From: Goleter apudmare HA4340-LM2 | GTDB taxonomy: Bacteria > Cyanobacteriota > Cyanobacteriia > Cyanobacteriales > Nostocaceae | Length of the DNA: 37,646 bases | NCBI GenBank assembly: GCA_019359495.1 | Contig: JAHHHF010000017.1 | Coordinates: 1-37,646 of the forward strand | Reading direction: 5' to 3' | Part shown: positions 1-6,862 of the stretch, piece by piece | Numbering within the stretch: position 1 is the first letter of the stretch | Layout: every line of letters starts with the position of its first letter | The notes under the pieces: generated by a model | Told to the model about the DNA's origin: nothing | Databases searched by the model: none | What the model saw: the letters and a program-made list of their open reading frames with translations, nothing else | Made by a program: the position numbers and the translations under genes

Positions 1-285
1 ACCTTGGGTCGCCAAATGCTTTTCCTTCCCACTGTTGAGCGTGAATCATTATTGGATTTTCCACCACTTTTTACTCCCCACAACTCCTTCCCTTAGTAGT
101 TTACTAGCACTTGTGTGTACACCGTAGTGGTAAGGGGGGAGACTGGAAATCTAGCTCCCTCCCCTTTGCAAGGCTACCGTGTACACACAAGTCAAATTAC
201 CCCCTTAATCCCCCCTTGGAAAGGTGGGAAACCGGAAAATCTAGTTCCCTCACCCTTTACAAGGGGAGGGTTAGGGTGGGGTAAT
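1..285. repeat. Foldback repeats at and beyond the tnpB 3' end
   Basis: No gene is supported here. Positions 112-129 and 311-328 carry the same 18-mer beginning CTTGTGTGTACACC, and 176-193 carries it inverted with one mismatch, so 112-193 can fold into a long hairpin. A second foldback at about 197-291 has AATTACCCC-type arms ending in GGGGTAATT. The inner segments at about 144-173 and 233-263 are imperfect direct copies of each other. Such C/G-rich foldbacks are common dispersed repeats in Nostoc-type genomes. This is also where the right end and guide-RNA region of an IS605-type tnpB element would be expected, so the repeats may lie in or next to the transposon end. The exact boundary cannot be seen. 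Confidence 0.6.
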
Positions 286-1521
286 TCAAGAACTGGTAGT
301 GATTCGATAACTTGTGTGTACACCGTAGGTCCCTTGGGTAGAGGAGAGAATATAGTCATCCTTGACATTCTTAGCAGCATTGAGATCCGCGTGTGTCCGA
401 TGTCCACAGTTTTTGCAATGGAATCTAGACTTGTGGCGGTAAGTCCTACGAATGTGCTTACAGATGTTGCATTTTTGTGAGGTGTAACGAGGATCTTGGT
501 GAACTACTCGTTTACCCAGTGCTTCTGCTTTATAAGTCAGGAATTGTTCTTGTTGGTAAAAAGCCCAACTACCCAACCATTTATTCATTTTTTTGAGCCA
601 GTGCGGTGGACGGCTTTGCCGGCATAAAGCAACTGGCGTGCCCCGTCGCTGTGTGCGAATACTGGACAAGTCCTCTAGTACAAAAACCGTTATTCCTGGT
701 TGGTTGGCTAACTTTTTACTTACACAATGGTTCGTATCCCGCATGAACCGCTTCTCACTACCAGACATCGCTTTTAAACGACGTTTGGCACTACGAGTGC
801 CTTTTTGTTGGAGTTGGCGACGATTGTATAAGTAACGTCTTTGTACTTTTCTAATTTTAGAAGAACTGAAGAATTGACCATCACTGGTAACAGCTTGGTG
901 ATATAAGCCTCTGTCAATTCCTTGAATTTGTCCTTCTCTCTTACAAAGTTCCGAGCCAAGGAAGCCTTGGCTCGGACTTTGCGCTATGTGTTGTGGATCT
1001 TCTGTCTCAAAAACCAATCTTACCCAGAATTGCTTAGTGTTTTTGGTATAAGTAACAGTTGCTCCACAAAAGTCCCAAGTTTCAAAAACTTCTCTGAAAT
1101 ATTCAGGAACATCAAGAATTAAAGTAACTCGCTTACCAATACAACTAAGAGTTAATTGCTTCCCTCTTAGTGTCATTGTGCGTTTATCGTACCTTAGTCC
1201 TGATGTTGGTTTCTTCTTGGGAATGCTTTTGAATTGTCTTGAAAAGTTCAGAGCGCCGGCTTCCGGCGCTCTGACTTTCCGCTTTGTAGCTTTAATAGCC
1301 TCAAGTGCGTTATCTCGAACTGTTTGTAACAACGCAGAAGGCACATTTGGAAATTGAACCCTTAATAGGTGATACAGCTCCTTGTGTGCCTTGTTTTTGT
1401 TGTAGGTACTGTTAGCAATAGCCCAGTCAACGTGTGCATTAAATATCTCTGCACACTGATTCATCAAGGGTAAAAACCTTGTCCTAGGTAAATCAACTGG
1501 AATGCTAACAGTACGTTTCAT
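286..1521 (-). CDS. tnpB: TnpB RNA-guided endonuclease of an IS200/IS605 element
   Basis: TnpB is a RuvC-type nuclease guided by an omegaRNA from the transposon right end; it cuts the vacated donor site and so promotes retention of the element. At 411 aa it has the family length. The RuvC residues are present: D203 in GIDRG, E283 in VLEDL and D379 in HADLNAAKN. A zinc ribbon has C351/C354 and C369/C372. The ATG overlaps the stop of the upstream small gene (TAATG), so translation is probably coupled. Two 34-nt palindromes (946-979, 1244-1277) lie in frame and add short peptides near residues 183-191 and 83-91. The C-terminal residues after about 395 are encoded by a dispersed repeat. The nuclease looks intact; whether the insertions are tolerated is unknown. 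Confidence 0.93.
   Translation of the reverse strand: MKRTVSIPVDLPRTRFLPLMNQCAEIFNAHVDWAIANSTYNKNKAHKELYHLLRVQFPNVPSALLQTVRDNALEAIKATKRKVRAPEAGALNFSRQFKSIPKKKPTSGLRYDKRTMTLRGKQLTLSCIGKRVTLILDVPEYFREVFETWDFCGATVTYTKNTKQFWVRLVFETEDPQHIAQSPSQGFLGSELCKREGQIQGIDRGLYHQAVTSDGQFFSSSKIRKVQRRYLYNRRQLQQKGTRSAKRRLKAMSGSEKRFMRDTNHCVSKKLANQPGITVFVLEDLSSIRTQRRGTPVALCRQSRPPHWLKKMNKWLGSWAFYQQEQFLTYKAEALGKRVVHQDPRYTSQKCNICKHIRRTYRHKSRFHCKNCGHRTHADLNAAKNVKDDYILSSTQGTYGVHTSYRITTSS
946..979. repeat. 34-nt palindrome inserted in tnpB (copy 1)
   Basis: The arms TCCGAGCCAAGG and CCTTGGCTCGGA flank an AAG spacer at 950-976, and the arms extend through AAGT/ACTT with one bulged T. The element reads through in frame just before the first RuvC Asp. 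Size and palindromy resemble the small dispersed repeats described in cyanobacterial genomes. Confidence 0.85.
1244..1277. repeat. 34-nt palindrome inserted in tnpB (copy 2)
   Basis: The arms CAGAGCGCCGG and CCGGCGCTCTG flank a CTT spacer. The outer AAGT(T)...ACTT ends and the total length of 34 nt match the element at 946-979, although the arm sequences differ. It is translated in frame within the N-terminal part of TnpB. Confidence 0.85.
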
Positions 1522-1907
1522 TATGCTGTTTGCCTTTGCTCAAACTGCTTAAATATTGCCAGCTTTTGCAACTGAGGAGTTATTACAGAAATAGCATTTA
1601 CTGGTATGCTTGCTGACTGCAAAACACCTATAGTTTCGAGTAATTCACTGTATGAATGACATACCTTAGCCAAGTAAACTAGATTAGTCTCTTTTGGATT
1701 TTTAGGATCGTTTTCTCCTAGAAAATAGTAGTGTGACACCATCCCTAGCGAGTCTAATGACTGTTCCAGATCGGATTGAGGTATTCCGCTTTTTACGTTA
1801 ATAGTTATAGCTATTTGATTTGGTTCAAGTGCGGGAAGTGGTTCACATACCCATCCTTGGGTTTTGTTCCAAATAGAAGTTCCTGGCAATCTATCAGCGA
1901 TTCTCAT
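1521..1907 (-). CDS. Unrecognised 128-aa protein coupled to tnpB
   Basis: I do not recognise this protein. The start chosen is the ATG at 1907 because AGGAG (minus strand, 1915-1919) lies 7 nt upstream. An upstream in-frame ATG at 1949 would give 142 aa but has no comparable ribosome site. The protein begins MRIADRLPGTSIWNKTQGW, has a mixed alpha/beta look, and has no signal peptide or membrane segment. Its ribosome site overlaps the stop codon of the preceding 60-aa gene, and its own stop overlaps the tnpB ATG, so the three genes form one translationally coupled operon. It may be element cargo, a TnpB accessory protein, or a host operon that the transposon joined. Confidence 0.65.
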   Translation of the reverse strand: MRIADRLPGTSIWNKTQGWVCEPLPALEPNQIAITINVKSGIPQSDLEQSLDSLGMVSHYYFLGENDPKNPKETNLVYLAKVCHSYSELLETIGVLQSASIPVNAISVITPQLQKLAIFKQFEQRQTA

Positions 1908-1917
1908 CTTGTTACTC

Positions 1918-2100
1918 CTACTGAAAGTGACAATCATAATTATTTCCATCTTGATGAGTCACATCCGTTAATTCGACGTTATACTCATCGGCTAATTCTT
2001 GACAGGTTTCTTGCGCTGATTGGTCGTCCTCAGCTTCAATGGGTTCTGTCCAAGGTTCGCTTTCTTCTTCTGGATCGTTTAAATATCTCGGATCTGGCAT
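1918..2100 (-). CDS. Unrecognised acidic 60-aa protein, first gene of the tnpB operon
   Basis: A small acidic protein beginning MPDPRYLNDPEEESEPWTEP. It is rich in Asp, Glu, Pro and Gln and has one Cys in each of two places (around residues 33 and 57). GGAG lies 10 nt upstream of the ATG. The stop codon (1918-1920) overlaps the ribosome binding site of the next gene, which supports real translation and coupling. The family is unknown to me. A DNA-mimic or nuclease-modulating role would fit the acidity and the position ahead of a nuclease, but that is speculation. Confidence 0.6.
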   Translation of the reverse strand: MPDPRYLNDPEEESEPWTEPIEAEDDQSAQETCQELADEYNVELTDVTHQDGNNYDCHFQ

Positions 2101-2282
2101 AATTAATTTGCTCCTAGTTCGGACTGTTCGGACTCAGGAGTAGCCTGTGTGGTGTAGCAGCACTACGCAGGCATTTTATTTTCCTGAGCCAGTGTGGTCT
2201 TTTTGGTTTCCAAAATGAACAACTGGTGGTGGTAGACTGAGTATATCACAGACTTTATATATTTTGTTGATACACACTGAAA
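2101..2282. promoter_or_regulatory. Divergent promoter region between the tnpB operon and tnpA
   Basis: This 182-nt spacer must hold promoters for both directions. It contains a tandem 9-mer GTTCGGACT (2117-2125, 2126-2134) enclosed by CTCCT...AGGAG arms (2111-2140), and an 11-bp hairpin at 2144-2171 (CCTGTGTGGTG / CACTACGCAGG, with G-U pairs). These could be operator or RNA structures. No -10/-35 box is clear. Confidence 0.35.
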
Positions 2283-2759
2283 ATGGAAATATTATCAAGT
2301 TCACACGCTAAACATTGCTTGGGATACCACATTATCTTTTGCCCCAAATACCGTCATCAAATCCTTGAAGGTGCAGTAGAGGTGGAGCTAAAACGCATCA
2401 TTGGGGAAACCTGTAAAACCTATGGGTGGATACTTCACGCATTGGAAATAATGCCTGACCACGTTCATGTATTCGTACAGGCAGACCACACAACTGCACC
2501 AGTAGAAATTGCTAAAACCATGAAATCAATTTCTGCTGTGCATATATTTAATACGTTCAAAGACCTTAAAAAACGTCGCTTTTGGGGTTCAGGGATGTGG
2601 AGTGATGGCACGTTCTACTCATCTGTTGGTGGAGCAAGGGAAGAAGCAGTGAAGCGGTACATTGAGGCGAATCTTGCCACCGGGGATACTCCCCGTGGCA
2701 AAGTTCGCACTCAGAAACAGCGAGGTGATGCGCTTACCCGAAAGAATAATGCAAAATAA
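2283..2759 (+). CDS. tnpA: IS200/IS605 family transposase TnpA (Y1 HUH)
   Basis: Single-strand DNA transposase that cuts and rejoins transposon ends at subterminal hairpins. The HUH motif is H60-V-H62 in MPDHVHVFVQ, and the nucleophile is Y126 in VKRYIEAN; both are in the usual positions of this family. At 158 aa it is slightly longer than usual because after YIEAN the reading frame runs through a palindrome (2675-2702) and a basic tail. It is divergent from tnpB, the IS605 arrangement. A strong hairpin 64 nt after the stop is a candidate left end. Catalytic residues are intact, so activity is plausible. Confidence 0.92.
   Translation: MEILSSSHAKHCLGYHIIFCPKYRHQILEGAVEVELKRIIGETCKTYGWILHALEIMPDHVHVFVQADHTTAPVEIAKTMKSISAVHIFNTFKDLKKRRFWGSGMWSDGTFYSSVGGAREEAVKRYIEANLATGDTPRGKVRTQKQRGDALTRKNNAK
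2675..2702. repeat. Palindrome in the 3' part of tnpA
   Basis: The arms TTGCCACCGGGGA and TCCCCGTGGCAA are separated by TAC, with one bulged base. It encodes the start of the non-conserved C-terminal tail right after the catalytic-helix residues YIEAN. Confidence 0.7.
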
Positions 2760-2822
2760 GGGGGCATCGTTAGCGGTAGCGAGTCTTCGAGCGTCGGAAC
2801 GAGCGTCACTCCCTTATTTTGC

Positions 2823-2860
2823 CGCGCTTACATCCCCTTGTGGATGGGGATGTAAGCGCG
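2823..2860. repeat. 15-bp perfect hairpin, candidate transposon left end
   Basis: The arms CGCGCTTACATCCCC (2823-2837) and GGGGATGTAAGCGCG (2846-2860) enclose an 8-nt loop. IS605-family elements carry such subterminal hairpins as TnpA binding sites, and this one lies just beyond the tnpA stop, where the left end of a divergent element is expected. Cleavage site not determined. Confidence 0.55.
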
Positions 2861-3009
2861 ATCAATAAAAATTTTTGGTGGCGAATAGTTGCGATCGCCC
2901 CCCGCCTTTCGCTAGGATCTGTAGGCTTTGGGGTATTAAGCCAACCCACTTGGAATACAGCTACTGCTGCAACCCAAGATAATGAGATTCTACAGGAAAA
3001 CGAAAAACA

Positions 3010-3468
3010 ATGGTGAAACGCGTACAGTTAGTTTTAACTCAAGATGTCAGTAAGCTGGGAAAATTAGGCGACTTAGTAGATGTAGCACCTGGCTATGCCC
3101 GTAATTATTTAATTCCCCAAAAGTTGGGCACCCATGCCACTCCTGGTATTCTCAAGCAAGTAGAACGTCGCCGAGAACAAGAACGTCAACGACAATTAGA
3201 ACTCAGACAACAAGCTTTAGAGCAAAAAGCCGCCCTGGAAAAAGTTGGCACTTTGCAAATTGCCAAGCAAGTTGGTGAAAACGAAGCTATTTTTGGTACC
3301 GTCACCGCCCAAGACGTTGCAGATGCAATTCAAGCAGCTACCAGTCAAGAAGTTGATCGCCGAGGTATTACCCTCCCCGATATTAACCACCTTGGTACTT
3401 ACAAAGCTGAGATTAAGCTGTATTCTGATGTCGCAGCACAAATCGACATCGAAGTTGTAGCTAGCTAA
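3010..3468 (+). CDS. rplI: 50S ribosomal protein L9
   Basis: L9 binds 23S rRNA near the L1 stalk and helps maintain reading frame. At 152 aa it is the usual length. The N-terminal domain carries the family pattern [20 protein letters not shown] (about residues 17-36), followed by a charged connecting helix (about 45-80) and the C-terminal RNA-binding domain with [18 protein letters not shown]. It begins 150 nt after the hairpin of the upstream mobile element, so the element sits in its 5' region. The dnaB gene follows in the same direction after a 103-nt spacer containing a dispersed foldback; rplI-dnaB linkage is common in bacteria. Confidence 0.97.
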   Translation: MVKRVQLVLTQDVSKLGKLGDLVDVAPGYARNYLIPQKLGTHATPGILKQVERRREQERQRQLELRQQALEQKAALEKVGTLQIAKQVGENEAIFGTVTAQDVADAIQAATSQEVDRRGITLPDINHLGTYKAEIKLYSDVAAQIDIEVVAS

Positions 3469-3475
3469 TTAGGAA

Positions 3476-3533
3476 GTTTGTAGTAAGCACTTTAGTGCTT
3501 AGAGAGTGAAGGACTAAAGTCCTTACTACGAAC
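3476..3533. repeat. Dispersed double-hairpin repeat (GTAGTAAG family), copy 1
   Basis: Outer arms GTTTGTAGTAAG and CTTACTACGAAC enclose two small hairpins, AAGCACTTTAGTGCTT and AAGGACTAAAGTCCTT. The same family occurs at 6904-6960 and, as half-size versions, at 13450-13474 and 24906-24939, always between genes. Confidence 0.85.
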
Positions 3534-3571
3534 AAAGATAGTGAACCCTGATAGCACATCCCAAATCGCTT

Positions 3572-4927
3572 ATGGCTGAAGAACTGAGTTTTCAAGGCGA
3601 TGGTAGCGATCGCCTACCACCCCAGAATATTGAAGCAGAAGAAGCGATTTTGGGGGGAATTTTACTAGATCCAGAAGCGATTGGTCGAGTTAGCGATCGC
3701 CTGATTGCCGATGCTTTTTACATTAACGCCCACAGAGATATCTATCAAGCTGCACTACGTCTCCACGCCCAAGGTAAACCCACAGACTTGCTTGCAGTCA
3801 CCAGTTGGCTAGCTGATCAAGATTTACTCGCCCGCATTGGTGGGAGAAATAAATTAGCCACCCTTGTAGATCGCACTGTGTCAGCAGTCAATGTGGACGC
3901 CTTAGCTGGGCTGGTAATGGATAAATTCACCCGCCGACAATTAATTAAAGCTGGTAATGAAATCGTCCATCTCGGCTTTGAGACAGAAACCGAGTTACCA
4001 CAGGTTCTAGATCAAGCAGAGCAAAAAGTTTTTGGCGTTACTCAAGAACGTCCCCAATCAGGTCTAGTCCACATTGCTGATACATTAATTAATACTTTCC
4101 AAGATATTGAAACACGTCATCAAGGGATTGCTTTACCAGGAATTCCCTGTGGCTTTTATGATTTAGATGCCATGACTAGCGGCTTTCAGCGTTCTGATTT
4201 AATCATTGTCGCTGGCAGGCCATCAATGGGAAAAACGGCTTTTTGTTTAAACCTGGCTCATAATATCGCCTCCAGTTATAAATTACCAGTTGCTGTTTTC
4301 AGCTTAGAAATGTCTAAGGAACAGTTGGTACAGCGACTATTAGCTAGTGAAGCGGGAATTGAAAGTGGTTATCTGCGGAGTGGACGCATCAGTCAAACAC
4401 AATGGGAACCTTTGAGCCGTGCTATTGGTATGCTCTCCGAGATGCCAATTTATATTGATGACACTCCGAATATTACAGTCAACCAAATGCGGAGTCAGGC
4501 GCGGCGACTGCAAGCAGAACAGGGCATGGAATTAGGATTAATTGTGATTGATTACTTACAATTAATGGAAGGAGGCGGTGATAATCGTGTCCAAGAATTA
4601 TCTAAAATTACCCGTTCGCTGAAAGGTTTAGCCAGAGAATTATCTGTGCCAGTGATTGCTTTATCGCAGTTGAGTCGAGGGGTAGAAGCACGTACCAACA
4701 AGCGCCCGATGTTGTCAGATTTAAGAGAATCTGGTTCTATTGAACAAGACGCGGATTTAGTAATCATGTTGTACCGCGATGAATACTACACTCAAGATAC
4801 TCCCGATCGCGGTGTAGCAGAAGTCATCGTAGCTAAACACCGCAACGGCCCCACCGGCACCGTCAAACTATTGTTCGACCCCCAATTTACCAAATTTAAA
4901 AACTTAGCCAGACCAGGCAACTATTAA
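3572..4927 (+). CDS. dnaB: Replicative DNA helicase DnaB
   Basis: Hexameric 5'-3' helicase of the replication fork. At 451 aa it has the normal intein-free length. The N-terminal domain (about 1-115) contains LPPQNIEAEEAILGGILLDP; the RecA-like domain has Walker A GRPSMGKT (215-222), Walker B LIVIDYLQL with D327, and the C-terminal region SDLRESGSIEQDADLVIMLYR-type sequence around 395-415. Some cyanobacterial dnaB genes carry an intein at the ATPase site; none is present here. No good Shine-Dalgarno precedes the ATG. It lies downstream of rplI, and the glutaredoxin-like gene follows. Confidence 0.97.
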   Translation: MAEELSFQGDGSDRLPPQNIEAEEAILGGILLDPEAIGRVSDRLIADAFYINAHRDIYQAALRLHAQGKPTDLLAVTSWLADQDLLARIGGRNKLATLVDRTVSAVNVDALAGLVMDKFTRRQLIKAGNEIVHLGFETETELPQVLDQAEQKVFGVTQERPQSGLVHIADTLINTFQDIETRHQGIALPGIPCGFYDLDAMTSGFQRSDLIIVAGRPSMGKTAFCLNLAHNIASSYKLPVAVFSLEMSKEQLVQRLLASEAGIESGYLRSGRISQTQWEPLSRAIGMLSEMPIYIDDTPNITVNQMRSQARRLQAEQGMELGLIVIDYLQLMEGGGDNRVQELSKITRSLKGLARELSVPVIALSQLSRGVEARTNKRPMLSDLRESGSIEQDADLVIMLYRDEYYTQDTPDRGVAEVIVAKHRNGPTGTVKLLFDPQFTKFKNLARPGNY

Positions 4928-4989
4928 ACTTTTCTTTGCGCCTCTGCGCGAACCAAATTAACTCCATCAACAACGCCAAATTTCCCAAA

Positions 4990-5286
4990 ATGCGATTAAT
5001 TCTATACAGTAAACCGGGATGCCATTTGTGTGAGGGTCTTTACGAAAAGCTAGAACAAATTGTGCAAAGGGGAAATATTACACCTCTAGAATTAGAAGTT
5101 CGTGACATTACGACGCGTGAAGATTGGTTGTTGGCTTACCAGTATGAAGTGCCGGTTTTGTTTTTGAACCGCAGAGGAGCAGAGGAAGCAGAGGAAGAAG
5201 TAGTTGAGAAGCCTTTGCCGAGGCCTTCTCCACGTGTGGGTGTGCCGCAGTTGGAGAAAATGTTGCTCCAGTATTTATCCATTTAG
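4990..5286 (+). CDS. Glutaredoxin-family (thioredoxin-fold) protein with in-frame insertion
   Basis: A 98-aa thioredoxin-fold protein. The start at 4990 places MRLILYSKPGCHLCEGL at the N-terminus, as usual for this small glutaredoxin-like (DUF836-type) family; an upstream in-frame start at 4936 would add non-conserved residues. The CxxC is C11HLC14 and the cis-Pro is in YEVPVLFLN. Between that strand and the final LPRPSPRVGVPQLEKML helix sits an unusual acidic stretch, RRGAEEAEEEVVEKP, encoded by a purine-rich GCAGAGGA-type repeat (about 5170-5205). The redox partner is unknown. Confidence 0.8.
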   Translation: MRLILYSKPGCHLCEGLYEKLEQIVQRGNITPLELEVRDITTREDWLLAYQYEVPVLFLNRRGAEEAEEEVVEKPLPRPSPRVGVPQLEKMLLQYLSI

Positions 5287-5338
5287 GAAAAAATAATGCA
5301 GAATAAGCGCAAGAGAATTGTGTGCTGAGGTTCACAAG

Positions 5339-6862
5339 ATGAAATTGCGGGAATTACTAGCTGCGGTAGATGGTATTGAAAAATTACCTGAAAATCCTCG
5401 GTTTGAGGATGTGGAAGTTAAGGGACTGAAGACCAATTCCCATGCTTGCGGTGTGGGAGATTTGTTTATTGGGATGCCGGGAGGGCGGGTAGATGGTGGG
5501 GAGTTTTGGCCAAGTGCGATCGCCTCAGGTGCGGTGGCGGCGATTGTCTCTCCCCAAGCGTTGCAAAAACAACCTCCCACCTCTGAAGCTGTGGTCATTA
5601 GTGCGGCAAACATGACTCAAGCCTGTGCCCAAATCGCTAGCACTTTTTACGGTTATCCTGGGCACAAACTCAAGCTGGTGGGTGTGACTGGCACTAATGG
5701 TAAAACTACGACTACTCACTTGATTGAATTTCTGTTGGACAAGGCAAAGCAACCGACGGCCTTGATGGGGACTCTCTACACTCGCTGGCCTGGTTTTGAA
5801 CAAACTGCTGTGCATACAACGCCGTTTGCGGTGGAATTGCAACAGCAGTTAGGGGAAGCTGTGGCGGCTGGTTGTGAATTTGGGGTGATGGAAGTGAGTT
5901 CCCATGCTTTAGCACAGGGCCGGGTACTGGGTTGTGAGTTTGAGGTGGGGGTGTTTAGCAATCTCACCCAAGATCACCTGGACTATCACCGCGATATGGA
6001 AGATTATTTTGCTGCCAAAGCGTTATTGTTTAGCCCTGATTATCTGAAAGGACGGGCGATAATTAATGCTGATGATGCTTACGGTGAGCGGTTAATTGCG
6101 TCTTTGAGTCCAGACCGGGTTTGGAGTTACAGTGTCAAGGCTACGACTTCGCTCAGCCTTGACACCAATGCTGATTTGTGGCTGAGTGACCTGAATTATG
6201 AGCCTCATGGTGTCAGTGGTACGCTGCATACACCAAAGGGTGTTGTAGCTTTCCGATCGCCTCTGGTGGGTCAATACAACTTAGAAAATCTGTTGGCGGC
6301 GGTAGGTGCAGTTTTACACTTGGGGCTGGATTTAGAGTTAGTGGCTGAGGCCATACCTGAGTTTCCCGGTGTTCCCGGCAGAATGGAACGAGTACAGATT
6401 GCACCTGAACAAGATATCAGTGTGATTGTGGATTATGCCCACACACCAGATAGTTTGGAGAATTTACTCAAAGCTGCCCGGCCGTTTATTCCTGGTAAAT
6501 TGATTTGTGTGTTTGGCTGTGGCGGCGATCGCGATCGCACTAAACGCCCCAAAATGGGTAAAATTGCTGCGGAATTAGCAGATGTGGCGGTGGTGACTTC
6601 AGATAATCCCCGCACCGAAGACCCAGAAAGAATTTTGCTAGATATACTTGCGGGAATTCCTGAGACAATTACACCCATTGTCAATGGCGATCGCGCTACT
6701 GCTATCCGCACCGCCATTCTCCAAGCACAACCCGGTGATGGGGTATTACTTGCAGGTAAAGGTCATGAAGACTACCAAATTCTCGGCACAGAAAAAATCC
6801 ACTTTGATGACCGAGAACACGCACGAGAAGCTTTACAAGCAAGACTAACAATCCAAAGCTAG
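5339..6862 (+). CDS. murE: UDP-N-acetylmuramoyl-L-alanyl-D-glutamate--2,6-diaminopimelate ligase
   Basis: Cytosolic Mur ligase that adds meso-diaminopimelate to the peptidoglycan precursor. The start is the ATG at 5339 (507 aa) with GAGG about 9 nt upstream; an in-frame TTG at 5318 is less likely. The ATP loop is GTNGKTT at about 118-124 and the diaminopimelate-specific DNPRTEDP at about 422-429. A 34-nt inverted repeat (6132-6165) is translated in frame near residues 265-276 as extra residues in the middle domain, ahead of ADLWLSDL. It follows the glutaredoxin-like gene closely in the same direction. Confidence 0.96.
   Translation: MKLRELLAAVDGIEKLPENPRFEDVEVKGLKTNSHACGVGDLFIGMPGGRVDGGEFWPSAIASGAVAAIVSPQALQKQPPTSEAVVISAANMTQACAQIASTFYGYPGHKLKLVGVTGTNGKTTTTHLIEFLLDKAKQPTALMGTLYTRWPGFEQTAVHTTPFAVELQQQLGEAVAAGCEFGVMEVSSHALAQGRVLGCEFEVGVFSNLTQDHLDYHRDMEDYFAAKALLFSPDYLKGRAIINADDAYGERLIASLSPDRVWSYSVKATTSLSLDTNADLWLSDLNYEPHGVSGTLHTPKGVVAFRSPLVGQYNLENLLAAVGAVLHLGLDLELVAEAIPEFPGVPGRMERVQIAPEQDISVIVDYAHTPDSLENLLKAARPFIPGKLICVFGCGGDRDRTKRPKMGKIAAELADVAVVTSDNPRTEDPERILLDILAGIPETITPIVNGDRATAIRTAILQAQPGDGVLLAGKGHEDYQILGTEKIHFDDREHAREALQARLTIQS
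6132..6165. repeat. 34-nt inverted repeat inside murE
   Basis: The arms GTGTCAAGGCT (6132-6142) and AGCCTTGACAC (6155-6165) are perfect, with loop ACGACTTCGCTC. The loop resembles the GACTTCGCTCA-type motif common in Nostoc dispersed repeats. The reading frame stays open through it. Confidence 0.85.

Larger units (their letters stand above)
286..2870. mobile_element. IS200/IS605-type element with two extra small genes
   Basis: Divergent tnpA and tnpB with a terminal hairpin next to tnpA and repeat-rich DNA next to tnpB fit an IS605-like element of about 2.6-2.8 kb. The 60-aa and 128-aa genes between them would be unusual passengers. The inner limits given are the tnpB stop and the tnpA-side hairpin; the right end probably lies somewhat left of 286. 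Elements of this family make no target duplication, so the ends cannot be confirmed by inspection. Confidence 0.6.

Noticed and set aside
115-480. Open frame on the plus strand across the repeats and the tnpB 3' end
   Set aside because: It is antisense to tnpB and made of dispersed repeat sequence; no family resemblance or ribosome site.
2819-3016. 65-aa open frame overlapping the rplI start
   Set aside because: It begins inside the terminal hairpin of the mobile element and has no conserved features; probably chance.
4190-4580. Possible DnaB intein
   Set aside because: The ATPase region runs uninterrupted from Walker A to Walker B and the length is normal.
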